Shown in pieces: positions 1 through 8,793 of a DNA stretch of 64,000 nucleotides. A program made the translations under genes and the position numbers. Each line of letters starts with the position of its first letter. Position 1 is the stretch's first letter. This stretch comes from Paraburkholderia tuberum STM678 (GTDB lineage Bacteria > Pseudomonadota > Gammaproteobacteria > Burkholderiales > Burkholderiaceae), in the NCBI RefSeq assembly GCF_902833905.1, contig NZ_CADFGP010000001.1, positions 62,001 through 126,000 on the forward strand, given 5' to 3'. The notes under the pieces are model-generated. The model saw only the letters and a program-made list of their open reading frames with translations. It had not been told where the DNA came from and ran no database searches.

Positions 1-736
1 CCATTCGTTCGACCAGGGCGTGATCTTCGCGTCGAGACCGAGGTCGCGTGCTTTCTTCGCGAGCTCGAACGCCTTCACGAAACGCGGCGACGTGACGACC
101 GGATTGCCGGCCTTGTCGAAGTACACGCCATCGCCTTCCTTCAGGTCGGCGCGAATGTAGATGTCCTCGATATCGCGCGACGATGCCATCAGGTACGCAC
201 CCGTCGCCTTCTTGATCTTCACGCCGGCCGCCAGGTACGAGTCCCACGACTTCGTCAGGTCGGCTTCGGTCACGCCCGCCTTGTCGAGAAGGTCCTTGCG
301 ATAGAACAGCGTGCCCGGACCGATATCGGCCGGCATGCCGACGATCGTGCCGTCCTGCGTGGTCGCCTGCGCGAACGTGTAGTTGATGAACTGGCTCTTG
401 TACTGGCCCGCGTTATACGGCGCCTTCGACAGATCTTCGAGACCGCCGCCCGAGGCGAAGCGGCCGATAAAGCCGACCTCCACCGCCATCACGTCGGGCA
501 GATTGGAGCTCGTCGCGAGTGCGGTGGTCATTGCGTTGTGGTGATCGGCGATCGCGAGCGACGACACCTTGATGTCGACGTCCGGATGCAGCTTCTTCCA
601 CGCCGGAAGCGCGTCCTTGATTTCCTGATCCAGCTTCGGAAAGACCGCGACCGTCAACGTGGTGTTGGCGTGCGCGCCGACTGCGGCCAGGCTGAGCAGA
701 ACGGCGGCGGCAGAGCCTGAAAAGCGGAATTTCATT
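1..736 (-). CDS. Sugar ABC transporter periplasmic substrate-binding protein (partial, C-terminus cut off by window edge)
   Basis: The reading frame is open from the ATG at 736 to the window edge and gives about 245 residues. It starts with a signal peptide (MKFRFSGSAAAVLLSLAAVGAHA) and continues as a family-1 extracellular solute-binding protein: TLTVAVFPKLDQEIKDALPAWKK, LPDVMAVEVGFIGRFA and the hinge-like PADIGPGTLFYRKDLLDKAG. Such proteins bind a sugar or oligosaccharide in the periplasm and deliver it to an ABC importer, whose permease and ATPase genes would lie to the left, outside the window. A good Shine-Dalgarno (CAGGAGA) precedes the ATG. A perfect LacI-type palindrome (874-887) lies about 140 bp upstream, so the gene is probably controlled by the neighbouring LacI-type regulator. 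The substrate is not visible; the xylanase nearby makes xylo-oligosaccharides or xylose reasonable guesses. Confidence 0.88.
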
Positions 737-873
737 ACTCGTCTCCTGAAGAACCCTGTTTGAATTGCATTCGATGAATACCCGGTTGCTGCGACCTTCT
801 TCCCCTGTTGTCTTTATTGCTGCTTTGCCTGGTGCTGAATGCGCCGCTGAATTTCTGCTTGACTGCCGATACC

Positions 874-887
874 TGAAAGCGCTTTCA
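874..887. promoter_or_regulatory. LacI-family operator (perfect 14-bp palindrome)
   Basis: TGAAAGCGCTTTCA is perfectly palindromic and has the central CG typical of LacI/GalR operators. It sits upstream of the sugar-binding protein gene and just behind the stop of the LacI-type gene. The same sequence recurs at 4658-4671 and, with one change, at 2027-2040. Confidence 0.75.
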
Positions 888-909
888 CGTTGAGGCGAAA
901 AAACAACCG

Positions 910-2004
910 CTACGTAGGCGTATCCCCCCGTTTTACCGGCGGCGGCGTGATTCGCCGCGTGGTTTCACGCGTCACGAGCGTGAGCGGAATCGGGCTTAGC
1001 GCGATCGACTGCTTGCGGATCATCTGCACGATGCCCTGTGCGGCGAGGCGGCCGATTTCGTAAGTCGGCTGGCGGACCGTCGTCAAAGGCGGCGTCATGT
1101 ACGACGATGTCGGCAAATCGTCGAAGCCGACCAGCGACACGTCGTCCGGCACCCGCACGCCGCGGCGGAACATCGCAAGGCGCGCGCCGTACGCGGTTTG
1201 ATCGTTTGCGCAGAACACCGCGCTGAACGATGGATGGCGCGCCATCAGGCGCTCCATCGCGGCGACGCCGCCCGTTTCGAGGTAATCGCCCTGCTCGACG
1301 AGATCGGCATCGAAGCCGATGCCCGCTTCCTCGAGCGCGGTCCGGTAGCCGACGAGGCGCTCGATCGCATCCTCGTGACTTGCCGGCCCGGCGATGAAGG
1401 CGATCTCGCGATGGCCTTGCTCGATCAGATGATGGGTCGCGTCGCGTGCGCCCTGCATGTTGTCGATCGGCAGGCCAGCGAGCGTCGCGCTGTTGTGTAC
1501 CGAGCGGCCGAGTACGAGCATTGGCGCGTACCGCGAGTAGTCGGTCAACGTCGACTCATCGAGTTGCGCGTGCAGCAAGATGATTCCATCGACGCGCCGC
1601 GCGATGAACTGCTCGAGGCGCGCCTTTTCGTCGTCGATGTTCCAGCGGCTGCTCACGAAGATCGGCGTAAAGCCCGGTTCGTATAACGACTCCTCGATGC
1701 CGCGCAGCCACTCGGCGTAAAACGGGCTCGACACCGCCTGCGTCAATACGCCGATCGTTTCGGTCCGCCCGCTCGCGAGACTGCGCGCGAGCACGTTCGG
1801 CCGATAGTTGAAACGCGCGATCGCCGCTTCCACCGCCTGCTGCTTGGCGGGAAGCACGCGCGCAGAACCGTTCAGGATCCGCGATACGGTGCTCGGAGAA
1901 ACACCGGCCGCGCGCGCGATGGCTTCGAGCGTCACGTTGGGCGCAGCGGGTACGTCGGATACCTTGGGCGCGCCGGGTTTATCGTTGGAGCCGTCGTGGG
2001 TCAT
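910..2004 (-). CDS. LacI/GalR-family transcriptional regulator
   Basis: 364 residues. After a short tail there is a LacI-type helix-turn-helix at about residues 23-70 ([23 protein letters not shown], then the hinge helix [20 protein letters not shown]). A periplasmic-binding-protein-like sugar-sensing domain follows ([21 protein letters not shown] near the C-terminus). The family dimerises and usually represses catabolic genes until a sugar binds. Its own promoter region carries a near-perfect copy of the palindrome (2027-2040), and perfect copies precede the sugar-binding protein and the xylanase. It therefore probably represses itself, a sugar importer and the xylanase. The inducer is inferred, not visible. 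Confidence 0.93.
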   Translation of the reverse strand: MTHDGSNDKPGAPKVSDVPAAPNVTLEAIARAAGVSPSTVSRILNGSARVLPAKQQAVEAAIARFNYRPNVLARSLASGRTETIGVLTQAVSSPFYAEWLRGIEESLYEPGFTPIFVSSRWNIDDEKARLEQFIARRVDGIILLHAQLDESTLTDYSRYAPMLVLGRSVHNSATLAGLPIDNMQGARDATHHLIEQGHREIAFIAGPASHEDAIERLVGYRTALEEAGIGFDADLVEQGDYLETGGVAAMERLMARHPSFSAVFCANDQTAYGARLAMFRRGVRVPDDVSLVGFDDLPTSSYMTPPLTTVRQPTYEIGRLAAQGIVQMIRKQSIALSPIPLTLVTRETTRRITPPPVKRGDTPT

Positions 2005-2026
2005 GAGTTCTGCCTGAATCCTGTGA

Positions 2027-2040
2027 TGAAAGCGCTCTCA
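2027..2040. promoter_or_regulatory. LacI-family operator, one mismatch, in front of the lacI-type gene
   Basis: TGAAAGCGCTCTCA differs by one base from the perfect palindromes at 874 and 4658. It lies about 23 bp upstream of the regulator start codon, a position suited to autorepression. Confidence 0.7.
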
Positions 2041-2203
2041 GATATGAAGAGGCGCACTACGTCCGGTGATGAATTCGAAAAAAAGAAAAAGCAGCCGATG
2101 CGACGAGGGTGGAGGAGGCGTCGCACCGGCCTCTCTATGAAAGAGAAATAAACAGTCCTTGAAACAAAGAGATCACTGCGATTGCTGATCAGGCAACCTC
2201 AAC

Positions 2204-3358
2204 TCAGAACGAGGTCATGATCCCGGCGAACACGCCGGTCTGGCTATGACCATAGTTCGGGTTGCTGTTCGACGACGTGCCCGTCACCGCATCGAAGTTG
2301 TTGTTGCCGTACGGCCCGTTGCCGAGGTTCAGGTTCGACGTCGAGCTGTTGTGCACGTAGCCGGCTTCCGTGTACAGGAACGTGCGCTTCGACAGCGCGT
2401 ACGTCGCGGCGAGCGTGAACAGCGTTCCATTGCCGTTGCCGTTGTTCGCGTTCGCGTGGTAGACCGCAGCCGTCAACAGCGTGGGCGACGTGACCTGCCA
2501 TGCAGCGCCGACCCATTCGTGGTTCACACTGGTCGGCGCGCTCACGCCGAGAGGCTGCGACGCATCGGTTACGCCCACGCTCGCGTTGGTCGCGTCAGGC
2601 GCGCTCAGGTGCTGGTAGCCCGCGTACAGCTTGACCGGACCTAGCACGTACGTGCCGCCGACAAGGGCCATCCGCGAAGCAGAGTAGACGTTGTTGAACG
2701 AGCCGTTGGCGCCGCGCACTTCGTCATAGATCACGCGGACGTCGCCGTTGCCCCACGTGTACACACCTTCGACCGCGTTCGTACGACCCTGGCCGGTCGG
2801 CACGCCAGCCGAGTTGACAGGCGCCGAGTTCCAGCTCGTGTTGTTGGTCAGCGAATACTGGCCCTTCAGCACGAGGCCGCCGAACAGCACCGGCGAGTTG
2901 TACTCCGCGCCGTTGCTGGTGCTCGCCCAGTTGCGACCGCGCACCAGTGTCGAGATCGCGTAGCGCTGCATCACCTGCGGGTCGGTGCCCCAGCTGTCCT
3001 GCGAAAGTTCGCCGGCGCCGAGGTTACCGATCTTGAACAAACCCCAGTGGTCGTTCGTCAGCCCCACCGTTGCGTGACGGCCGAACAGATTGCCCGCGGA
3101 TGCACCGGTCATCGTGTTGAGCTGTCCTTCGAGCTGGAAGACCGTCTTCGTGCCGCCGCCGATATCTTCGGCGCCCTGCAGGCCGAACCACGAGCAACCC
3201 CAGTCGCCGCTTTGGGCTGACCATGCGTGGCCGCCCGGGAGGCCGGTTTCAAACTGGATGCCGTTGTCGATACGGCCGTACAACGTGACACTGCTCTGCG
3301 CATGGGCCACCGTCGTCGCGGCTGCCATCACCGACACAGCAATAAGCTTCTTCTTCAT
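2204..3358 (-). CDS. Gram-negative general porin (Burkholderia OmpC/Opc type)
   Basis: 384 residues. The signal peptide is MKKKLIAVSVMAAATTVAHA, followed by the typical porin opening QSSVTLYGRIDNGIQFETG. Many alternating beta strands, the DRWGLFKIGN-like turn (DHWGLFKIGNLG) and a final aromatic residue (MTSF) mark a 16-stranded trimeric outer-membrane channel for small solutes. An AAGGA sequence 8-9 bp before the ATG can serve as ribosome-binding site. The gene lies between the LacI-type regulator and the xylanase, so it may serve as the outer-membrane entry for sugars released by the xylanase. A 16-bp palindrome of the second operator type lies about 170 bp upstream (3528-3543). Confidence 0.93.
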   Translation of the reverse strand: MKKKLIAVSVMAAATTVAHAQSSVTLYGRIDNGIQFETGLPGGHAWSAQSGDWGCSWFGLQGAEDIGGGTKTVFQLEGQLNTMTGASAGNLFGRHATVGLTNDHWGLFKIGNLGAGELSQDSWGTDPQVMQRYAISTLVRGRNWASTSNGAEYNSPVLFGGLVLKGQYSLTNNTSWNSAPVNSAGVPTGQGRTNAVEGVYTWGNGDVRVIYDEVRGANGSFNNVYSASRMALVGGTYVLGPVKLYAGYQHLSAPDATNASVGVTDASQPLGVSAPTSVNHEWVGAAWQVTSPTLLTAAVYHANANNGNGNGTLFTLAATYALSKRTFLYTEAGYVHNSSTSNLNLGNGPYGNNNFDAVTGTSSNSNPNYGHSQTGVFAGIMTSF

Positions 3359-3369
3359 TTAGATATCCT

Positions 3370-3380
3370 TATATATATAT
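3370..3380. repeat. (TA) dinucleotide run next to the porin ribosome-binding site
   Basis: Five and a half TA repeats occur directly upstream of the AAGGA Shine-Dalgarno of the porin gene. Short TA runs can be part of a -10 element or can slip during replication; five units is too few to claim phase variation. Confidence 0.5.
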
Positions 3381-3527
3381 TTTGGCGTCTCCAAGCCGCA
3401 CAGGACGCACGCGTTCTCACACGTTTTCCCTCTTGCCGAAATGTTCGCTACTTATTCGCTTCACATTTCGAGGCGATTATAGGGATGGCCTTGCGCCGCG
3501 CATCAAACTAACTGCTCAGGGAAAACG

Positions 3528-3543
3528 CTGTTATCGATAACAG
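3528..3543. promoter_or_regulatory. Second-type operator palindrome upstream of the porin
   Basis: CTGTTATCGATAACAG is a perfect 16-bp palindrome. It resembles LacI-family operators of the GntR/XylR type with a TTAYCGRTAA core. A related sequence, GTTACCGGTAAC, lies in the xylanase promoter at 4786-4797. The cognate regulator is not obvious in this window. Confidence 0.65.
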
Positions 3544-3578
3544 TTGCGCGCCGGAAGATCCCGCAGTAGCGCCCTGCT

Positions 3579-3604
3579 TTGTGACCATTACGTGATGGTC
3601 ACAA
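3579..3604. repeat. 26-bp dyad with 10-bp perfect arms
   Basis: Arms TTGTGACCAT (3579-3588) and ATGGTCACAA (3595-3604) are perfect complements around a 6-base centre. There is no following T run, so an operator or protein-binding site is more likely than a terminator. It lies between the porin and the BON-domain gene. Confidence 0.6.
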
Positions 3605-4193
3605 GCGTCGGAAATCCGTTTGAACTCATGCACCGAAACGATGGGCGAATCCGTCTCGCGCGTCGCTCAGCGCTTGCTTAACAAGGAAAACACGCTCGAA
3701 CGCAAGCAAAATTTCGCGCTTGATGTTGCGAAGATGCAACGAGCCGTCTCGCTTGCATTGCCGGTTTGGGCTTGACGAACTGGCGCAGGAGCCGCCAGCA
3801 GTGGTGGACATTAGCGACTATCATCAATGCATACGATGTCGGGCAACGAGCCGGGCTCAGCCGCGTAGCAGGCTGAGTGCGGGATTGTCCGCGCATCCGT
3901 CTGGCTCTCGCGCTCCAATACGAACGCTCCAACCAGCTTCCATCCCCGGCTCTCGCTGTTCCCCCGCCACGCCGCACATGCGACGTCCCGCTCGAACACG
4001 CTGCCCTTGCAACTTTTCTGCGGGCGACGGCACGACCGCCCATCGCCCCGACTGGCAAAACCTCGGCGCGCAACCGCGATAACCGCGACGCATGCAGTGG
4101 AAAGAGGATTTTGTCCAGTGCACTTCCGACGCCTCGCATCGAGTCGAACCGGAAGATTTGCCGGCGGATTTTGCCGGCACACCTTGGCACTCT
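3605..4193. other. Gene-free stretch between porin and BON-protein promoter regions
   Basis: Several overlapping open frames exist on both strands, but none has a convincing start, ribosome-binding site or recognisable protein. Apart from the dyad and palindrome to its left I see nothing else in it. Confidence 0.5.
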
Positions 4194-4204
4194 AAGGAGG
4201 TATC

Positions 4205-4513
4205 GTGAAAACAGCCCTTGTTTCTACACTCGCGCTGCTGATTTCAAGCGCAATAGCGCCGGCGGCCCATGCCCAGGATTCGCAAGCCACCGACCAACAA
4301 CTCGCCCATAGCGTGCGGGTCGCGGAGGCGCACAGCGGAGTCGGGATGTCACATGTGTTCGTCTTTGCCCACTCGGGGCGGATCACGCTGGTCGGATGGG
4401 TACCAGAGCGGGACCATGTCGCGCGTGCCGAGCAGAGTGCGATGTCGGTTCCGGGTGTCACCTCGGTGGACAACCGGCTCTCGCCCGACGCTGGCTCGCT
4501 GAACGGGCATTGA
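4205..4513 (+). CDS. Small periplasmic BON-domain protein
   Basis: 102 residues, starting with GTG at 4205, which is set 4 bp after a strong AAGGAGG. The signal peptide is MKTALVSTLALLISSAIAPAAHA. The rest looks like one BON domain: VRVAEAHSGVGMSHVFVFAHSGRITLVGWVPERDHVARAEQSAMSVPGVTSVDNRLSP, ending in the usual GVxxVdNrL. BON domains occur in OsmY-like periplasmic proteins and are thought to bind phospholipid or support the envelope. It stands alone between porin and xylanase, and its link to sugar use is unknown. Confidence 0.8.
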   Translation: MKTALVSTLALLISSAIAPAAHAQDSQATDQQLAHSVRVAEAHSGVGMSHVFVFAHSGRITLVGWVPERDHVARAEQSAMSVPGVTSVDNRLSPDAGSLNGH

Positions 4514-4657
4514 AATCAAACTGAATCGCGGCGCGGACGATTGAAGCAAACCCGCGCGTTGAACGGATTCGGTTTTTCTGTCTCGCCAGTTGGGATTCAG
4601 TGACTGGCGCCCTGTTTCGCGCCGTTAGCCGCGCGGCGGTTTCGTGCAATCCCCATC

Positions 4658-4671
4658 TGAAAGCGCTTTCA
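4658..4671. promoter_or_regulatory. LacI-family operator (perfect 14-bp palindrome) upstream of xylanase
   Basis: TGAAAGCGCTTTCA, identical to the site at 874-887. This connects the xylanase to the LacI-type regulator of this window. Confidence 0.75.
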
Positions 4672-4785
4672 ACCCACGCCGTGTCAAGCCGGTCGACTCA
4701 ACGCTGATTCACCATCCATGTCTCGTCGATATGTCAGGTAAATCCCTCATAGCGGGGCTGACAGAGGCTGCTTAACATCTTCACT

Positions 4786-4797
4786 GTTACCGGTAAC
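4786..4797. promoter_or_regulatory. Second-type operator palindrome in the xylanase promoter
   Basis: GTTACCGGTAAC is a perfect 12-bp palindrome. It shares the TTAYCGRTAA core with the porin site at 3528-3543. Confidence 0.6.
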
Positions 4798-4854
4798 GGC
4801 GGACATAGTTAGAGAAGACATCCGAACCGGCATTCCGTCACAAGGAGACCAGGA

Positions 4855-6036
4855 GTGCGTCCTTTGAGGACTTCAATGCGCATGCTCTGCGCAGCCGTCG
4901 CCGTTTGCGCGCTCGCAACCGCAGGCTGCGCGCACAACCAGGCCGCCGTCGCTCATGACGGCCAGCCGCTCGCCGCGGCGCCCGCTGAGGCGCTGCCGCC
5001 ATTGCGCAGTGTGATGGCCGCGCACTTCAAGGTCGGCGCGGCGATTGAACCTGATTCAATCGACAGTCCCGCCGACGCGGCGCTCGTTGCCGCCCAGTTC
5101 TCGAGCCTGACCGCCGAGAACAAGATGAAGCCGGGCACGATCGGCGTCGCGGAAGGCAAGTACAACTTCGAACCGGCCGACAGGATCGTCGCGTTCGCGC
5201 AAGCGCACGGCATTGCGGTGCGCGGGCACACGCTCTTGTGGCACTTCAAGGCCGGCGACTGGACCGAGGCGCCGGACTGGTTCTTCGCCGGCGATCCGAA
5301 AGATCCGCTCTATCACGACATCGTCGCGAAGCGGCTCAATCGATATGTAACCGACGTCGTCACACACTTCCGAGGCAAGGTCTACGCGTGGGACGTAGTC
5401 AACGAAGTGATCAGCGACGATCCGCATCAGGTGTATCGCGAAGACAGTCCGTGGTATCGGACGCTCGGCAAGGACTACATCGCGATCGCCTTCCGCGCGG
5501 CGCGCGCGGCGGACCCGAACGTGAAGCTCTATATCAACGAGTACAACACCGACGATCCGCGCAAGCGCGCAAAGCTGCTCGCGGTGATTCGCGATTTGCG
5601 CGCGCAGGGCGTGCCGATCGACGGTGTCGGGCATCAGTTGCATATCAGCGTAAATTGGCCACCGCTGCCGAACATCAAGCAGGCGTTCGACGACGTCGCC
5701 GCGCTCGGCCTCGAAAACCAGGTGACCGAGCTCGACGTGAGTCTCTATGCCGATCCCGGTGAATGCTGGAGCGATCCGCATGCATGTCTGCCGGACCTCG
5801 GGCATCCAGTGCCGAACGACATCATGCGCGCGCAGGCCGAGCGTTATCGCGCCGTGTTCGCTCTGTTCGAGCAGGAGCCGAGCATCAAGGCGGTCACGTT
5901 CTGGGGCTATTCGGACAAGCACACGTGGCTGACGTCGACGCCGGTGCCGCGCAACAACCTGCCGCTGCCGTTCGATGCGAACCTGCAGCCGAAAGCGGCG
6001 CTGTGGACGATCGTCGATTCGTCGTATCAGCCGTAA
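4855..6036 (+). CDS. Secreted GH10 endo-1,4-beta-xylanase, probable lipoprotein
   Basis: 393 residues, GTG start with GGAG-type ribosome-binding sequences just upstream. The N-terminus MRMLCAAVAVCALATAGC looks like a lipoprotein signal with Cys25 as lipid site, although the lipobox is weak. The glycoside hydrolase family 10 barrel is clear: SLTAENKMKPG, AVRGHTLLWH, YAWDVVNEVISDD with the acid/base Glu184, INEYNTDD, and VTELDVSLY with the nucleophile Glu292. Such enzymes cut the beta-1,4-xylan backbone to xylo-oligosaccharides. Together with the porin and the sugar-binding protein it makes a plausible xylan-use module, held together by shared operators. Confidence 0.95.
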   Translation: MRPLRTSMRMLCAAVAVCALATAGCAHNQAAVAHDGQPLAAAPAEALPPLRSVMAAHFKVGAAIEPDSIDSPADAALVAAQFSSLTAENKMKPGTIGVAEGKYNFEPADRIVAFAQAHGIAVRGHTLLWHFKAGDWTEAPDWFFAGDPKDPLYHDIVAKRLNRYVTDVVTHFRGKVYAWDVVNEVISDDPHQVYREDSPWYRTLGKDYIAIAFRAARAADPNVKLYINEYNTDDPRKRAKLLAVIRDLRAQGVPIDGVGHQLHISVNWPPLPNIKQAFDDVAALGLENQVTELDVSLYADPGECWSDPHACLPDLGHPVPNDIMRAQAERYRAVFALFEQEPSIKAVTFWGYSDKHTWLTSTPVPRNNLPLPFDANLQPKAALWTIVDSSYQP

Positions 6037-6060
6037 CGTCGATCTTCGAGCCGAAAAGCA

Positions 6061-6087
6061 GGCGGCCCGCGGTAGGTGTGGGCCGTC
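6061..6087. terminator. Possible hairpin between convergent xylanase and hydrolase genes
   Basis: GGCGGCCC (6061-6068) can pair with GGGCCGTC (6080-6087) with one mismatch. There is no T run, so it is at best a weak or Rho-assisted stop. Confidence 0.3.
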
Positions 6088-6152
6088 TGGTCACATCTCG
6101 CGAGGGTGGCAGTGCAATTGCCGTCAGCTTGATTCAAAGCATCGAGATGATT

Positions 6153-7718
6153 TCAAGGCTCGTCCGAGCCGACCTGCTCGAGCGCATTCAGATTTTCGGG
6201 GAAATCGTCGGGCGGACCGTCGGCGGTTTCATGCGTGCGCGGCGGTGACTTGACGACCGGCGGCGGCATCTTGCCGATGCCTTCGTCGATACGCTGCAGC
6301 AGATACGGGAAGAACGGATTCGACGCGATGCGGAACATCGAATCGAGCGTCAGAATCAGTGTGCCGCGTTCGCCGCGCGGCGCGAGCGTGCCGAGGTTCT
6401 CGTTGAAGTTCTCCGAATCGTCCGGCGCGATGCCGTACAGCGCGTCGGTGATCGGGAATGGAATCGCGACGTGCGACAACGAGAAAATATCCTGCGGATA
6501 GTCGATATCCAGCGGCTTGACACGCGTTTGCACTTCGCCCGCATAAACGCTGCGCTCGACAGTATGCGCTGAATCCGGCGACACGTTGGTGATCACCGTC
6601 GTGCGATAGTTCTGCGGACCGATGCGCAGTAGGCGCGAGAGCGCCGTGTACGACGCGGAGCGCAGGAAGGTCCTGAAGCGCACGCTGCGGTTCACGTCGA
6701 ACAGCACGATTTCGCTGCCGTTCTCCGGCAGCTTGTCGTAGAGCGCCGACATCACCGCTGGCGTGCTGACCGTGAAATCCGTCACCGATTGGAACGTGAG
6801 GATAGGCGGCAACTTATCGAGCCGGTTCTCGCGCTCGAGCCGCGCAATCTGATCCTGAATCACGCTCGTGAGGAGAAAGGACTGTCGCGCGCCATTCACC
6901 GGAAACGAGTTGTACTTGAACGGGTTGAACTCCGGCACGATGCCGAGCCAAGCGGCGCGCGCGAAGGCCGGCAGCACCGCGGGTAATCCGGCGAGACCGG
7001 CAAAGCGTGCGTAACGCGTGACGCCGATCATCGGCGAGATCAGCACGACGCGCGTCGGACGCGCGAGCGCGGGATTCTCGATCGCGTCGAGCGCATATTG
7101 CAGTGCGAGCGCGCCGCCGTTCGAAAACCCGACCAGCTCGATCGGCTTGTCCGGCCCCACGCGACGGCGCGCTTCACGCACCGCGAGCCGAGTGGCCGCG
7201 GTCCAGTCCTGCCAGTGCACGTCGACGAGCCCCGCCGGCACCGTGCCATGTCCGGGTAAGCGGATGCCGATCGCGACGAAACCGCGATCACGATATCGAC
7301 GCGCGATATGCCGCATGCTGTACGGCGCATCCGTCATGCCGTGCAGCAGCACGACCGCGCCGACGGGTGGCCCCGACGGCTCGAGAATGTACGAGTGATT
7401 CCAGTTTTCGGCGAAATGCCACGGAAAAATCGGCGAGCCCTCGTAATAGCGGTTCGCCGGAATGCGCTCGGACGGCCGCAGCTTTTCAACGACATTGACG
7501 CGCACGTCGTCGAAAATCCGATTTTCCGCTTTGATGTATGCGTTCCAGTCGGCGGTGTCCATTTCCTCGACGGTCATTTCGCGCGGCACATAGGTGTGCC
7601 ATACCGACAGCTCCGGCCCGCGCTGCGAATACCACGCGCGTAGCCCCAATGCGAGCACCGCCAGCAGCACCAGAACCCATGCACTTATCTTTATCACCTT
7701 CAGTGACGTGCGCAGCAT
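6153..7718 (-). CDS. Membrane-anchored alpha/beta hydrolase (serine hydrolase)
   Basis: 521 residues. An N-terminal membrane segment (about residues 11-28, SAWVLVLLAVLALGLRAW) anchors a periplasmic alpha/beta-hydrolase domain. The oxyanion-hole region is VVLLHGMTDAPYSM and the nucleophile elbow is GFSNGG with Ser199. An acid residue may lie in LTFQSVTDFTVS. The order resembles monoacylglycerol-lipase or lysophospholipase-like enzymes, but the substrate is not evident. The C-terminal 60 residues are proline-rich (MPPPVVKSPPRTHE). It is transcribed alone and converges with the xylanase gene. Confidence 0.82.
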   Translation of the reverse strand: MLRTSLKVIKISAWVLVLLAVLALGLRAWYSQRGPELSVWHTYVPREMTVEEMDTADWNAYIKAENRIFDDVRVNVVEKLRPSERIPANRYYEGSPIFPWHFAENWNHSYILEPSGPPVGAVVLLHGMTDAPYSMRHIARRYRDRGFVAIGIRLPGHGTVPAGLVDVHWQDWTAATRLAVREARRRVGPDKPIELVGFSNGGALALQYALDAIENPALARPTRVVLISPMIGVTRYARFAGLAGLPAVLPAFARAAWLGIVPEFNPFKYNSFPVNGARQSFLLTSVIQDQIARLERENRLDKLPPILTFQSVTDFTVSTPAVMSALYDKLPENGSEIVLFDVNRSVRFRTFLRSASYTALSRLLRIGPQNYRTTVITNVSPDSAHTVERSVYAGEVQTRVKPLDIDYPQDIFSLSHVAIPFPITDALYGIAPDDSENFNENLGTLAPRGERGTLILTLDSMFRIASNPFFPYLLQRIDEGIGKMPPPVVKSPPRTHETADGPPDDFPENLNALEQVGSDEP

Positions 7719-8185
7719 TCGTGTTCTCTTGATGAGATGAAGGTTGCACCGCGCGCAGACTGCTCTCTGCGTGGTGTGCGCATGCCGCCATCGCGGCGGC
7801 TTCCGATGTGGATATCCTAAGGGCTTTTAATCACCGGTTCAAACTTTGTCGGCCGGGAGGGCAACGCGACGTCGACAGCGGCTCGAGTATGAACGGATGA
7901 TTTTCATGACGAACTGGGGATGCGCGATGTCGCGAGCGCGAATGAATTCGCCCCATTCGCTTCGCTACTTGACATTCGACGTGAGGAAAATGGCACGGAA
8001 TGCATACGGCATCGCGGAGAAGGGAGAGGTGCCCCATGGAAGAACGGTCCTTCAGCGACGCCTCGGAAATCGCTTCACTCGACGGCCGTGGAATGCCTGA
8101 TCAAGGCCTGATCGGGCCGTGTGCTTCAGTAACGAAACCGGGACGTGACCCAGGTCGCGCCCCAGCCTTGCCTGCTCGCCGGTAA
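7719..8185. other. Intergenic stretch without a supported gene
   Basis: It should hold the hydrolase promoter (minus strand) and the 3' end of the glycine-zipper transcript. A plus-strand frame at 7846-8100 is open, but it has no ribosome-binding site or recognisable product. Confidence 0.5.
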
Positions 8186-8404
8186 TTACTGACGGCCGCG
8201 GATATTGCCGGCCACGCCGCCCGCCGCGCCGCCGATGATCGCGCCGGTCCACGCATCGCCGCCGGAGATCGCCGCGATGCCCGCACCGGCGCCCGCGCCA
8301 AGTGCCGCGCCGCTCACCGTTCCCTGCGTCTGCGGGCTCATGTCCGTGCAACCGATCATCGCAGCCAGTGCGCCAATACTGACGATCCACCCAAGTCGTT
8401 TCAT
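8186..8404 (-). CDS. Small glycine-zipper lipoprotein
   Basis: 72 residues. A lipoprotein signal MKRLGWIVSIGALAAMIGC puts the lipidated cysteine at residue 19. It is followed by a glycine-rich zipper (GTVSGAALGAGAGAGIAAISGG... IIGGAAGGVAGNIRG) like the YMGG/Gly-zipper family of envelope proteins. These insert into or line membranes; a precise function is unknown. An AGGAGA sequence precedes the ATG. It lies 11 bp after the next gene upstream, so both form one operon. Confidence 0.8.
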   Translation of the reverse strand: MKRLGWIVSIGALAAMIGCTDMSPQTQGTVSGAALGAGAGAGIAAISGGDAWTGAIIGGAAGGVAGNIRGRQ

Positions 8405-8415
8405 GATCGTTCTCC

Positions 8416-8793
8416 TTACTGATTTTTCTTCAGGCCGGGCATGACCATCTGAAACCAGAGGGTCTCGATCACCGGGTGTTGGATCATCGTGGGATTGGCG
8501 GCGTAGTAGCCGTCGAGGCCTTGACGCACGCTGTCCAGTGTCTGGCCTTGCATGCCCTTGCCGAAGCGCTGTGCGATGTCATTGCTGTTCGCCATGTTGC
8601 CGGCATAGGCGCGCTCGACGTCGATCAAATTCGAGATGCCGACCAGATACGCTTTCTTCTGCTCATCGGTCGACTGCATCCATTGCTGGCCTGTGACAAT
8701 TGGAATGCTCTCCGCACGCGCCACGTTGCCCATCATTGCCAGCGATAGAAAAGTCAGAGATAACAGCGTTCGCCATTGTGGTTTGCTTGCCAT
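8416..8793 (-). CDS. Small periplasmic protein of unknown function
   Basis: 125 residues from the ATG at 8793. A longer frame could begin at a TTG at 8805, but that TTGGAG is clearly the ribosome-binding site of the ATG. The signal peptide is about residues 1-27 (ending NVARA). The mature part, IPIVTGQQWMQSTDEQKKAYLVGISNLIDVERAY, is helical and ends in LWFQMVMPGLKKNQ. I recognise no enzyme motif. It precedes the glycine-zipper lipoprotein in a two-gene operon. Confidence 0.72.
   Translation of the reverse strand: MASKPQWRTLLSLTFLSLAMMGNVARAESIPIVTGQQWMQSTDEQKKAYLVGISNLIDVERAYAGNMANSNDIAQRFGKGMQGQTLDSVRQGLDGYYAANPTMIQHPVIETLWFQMVMPGLKKNQ

Larger units (their letters stand above)
4514..4854 (+). 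promoter_or_regulatory. Promoter region of the xylanase gene with two operator types
   Basis: This 340-bp stretch has no gene. It holds a perfect LacI-type palindrome (4658-4671) and a palindrome of the second type (GTTACCGGTAAC, 4786-4797), about 115 bp apart. The second lies 58 bp before the GTG start, close to where a promoter would be. This suggests dual control of the xylanase. Confidence 0.65.

Noticed and set aside
3605..4193. Overlapping frames between porin and BON gene
   Set aside because: Up to five frames overlap in the same GC-rich stretch with no start signals; this is typical of random open frames at high GC.
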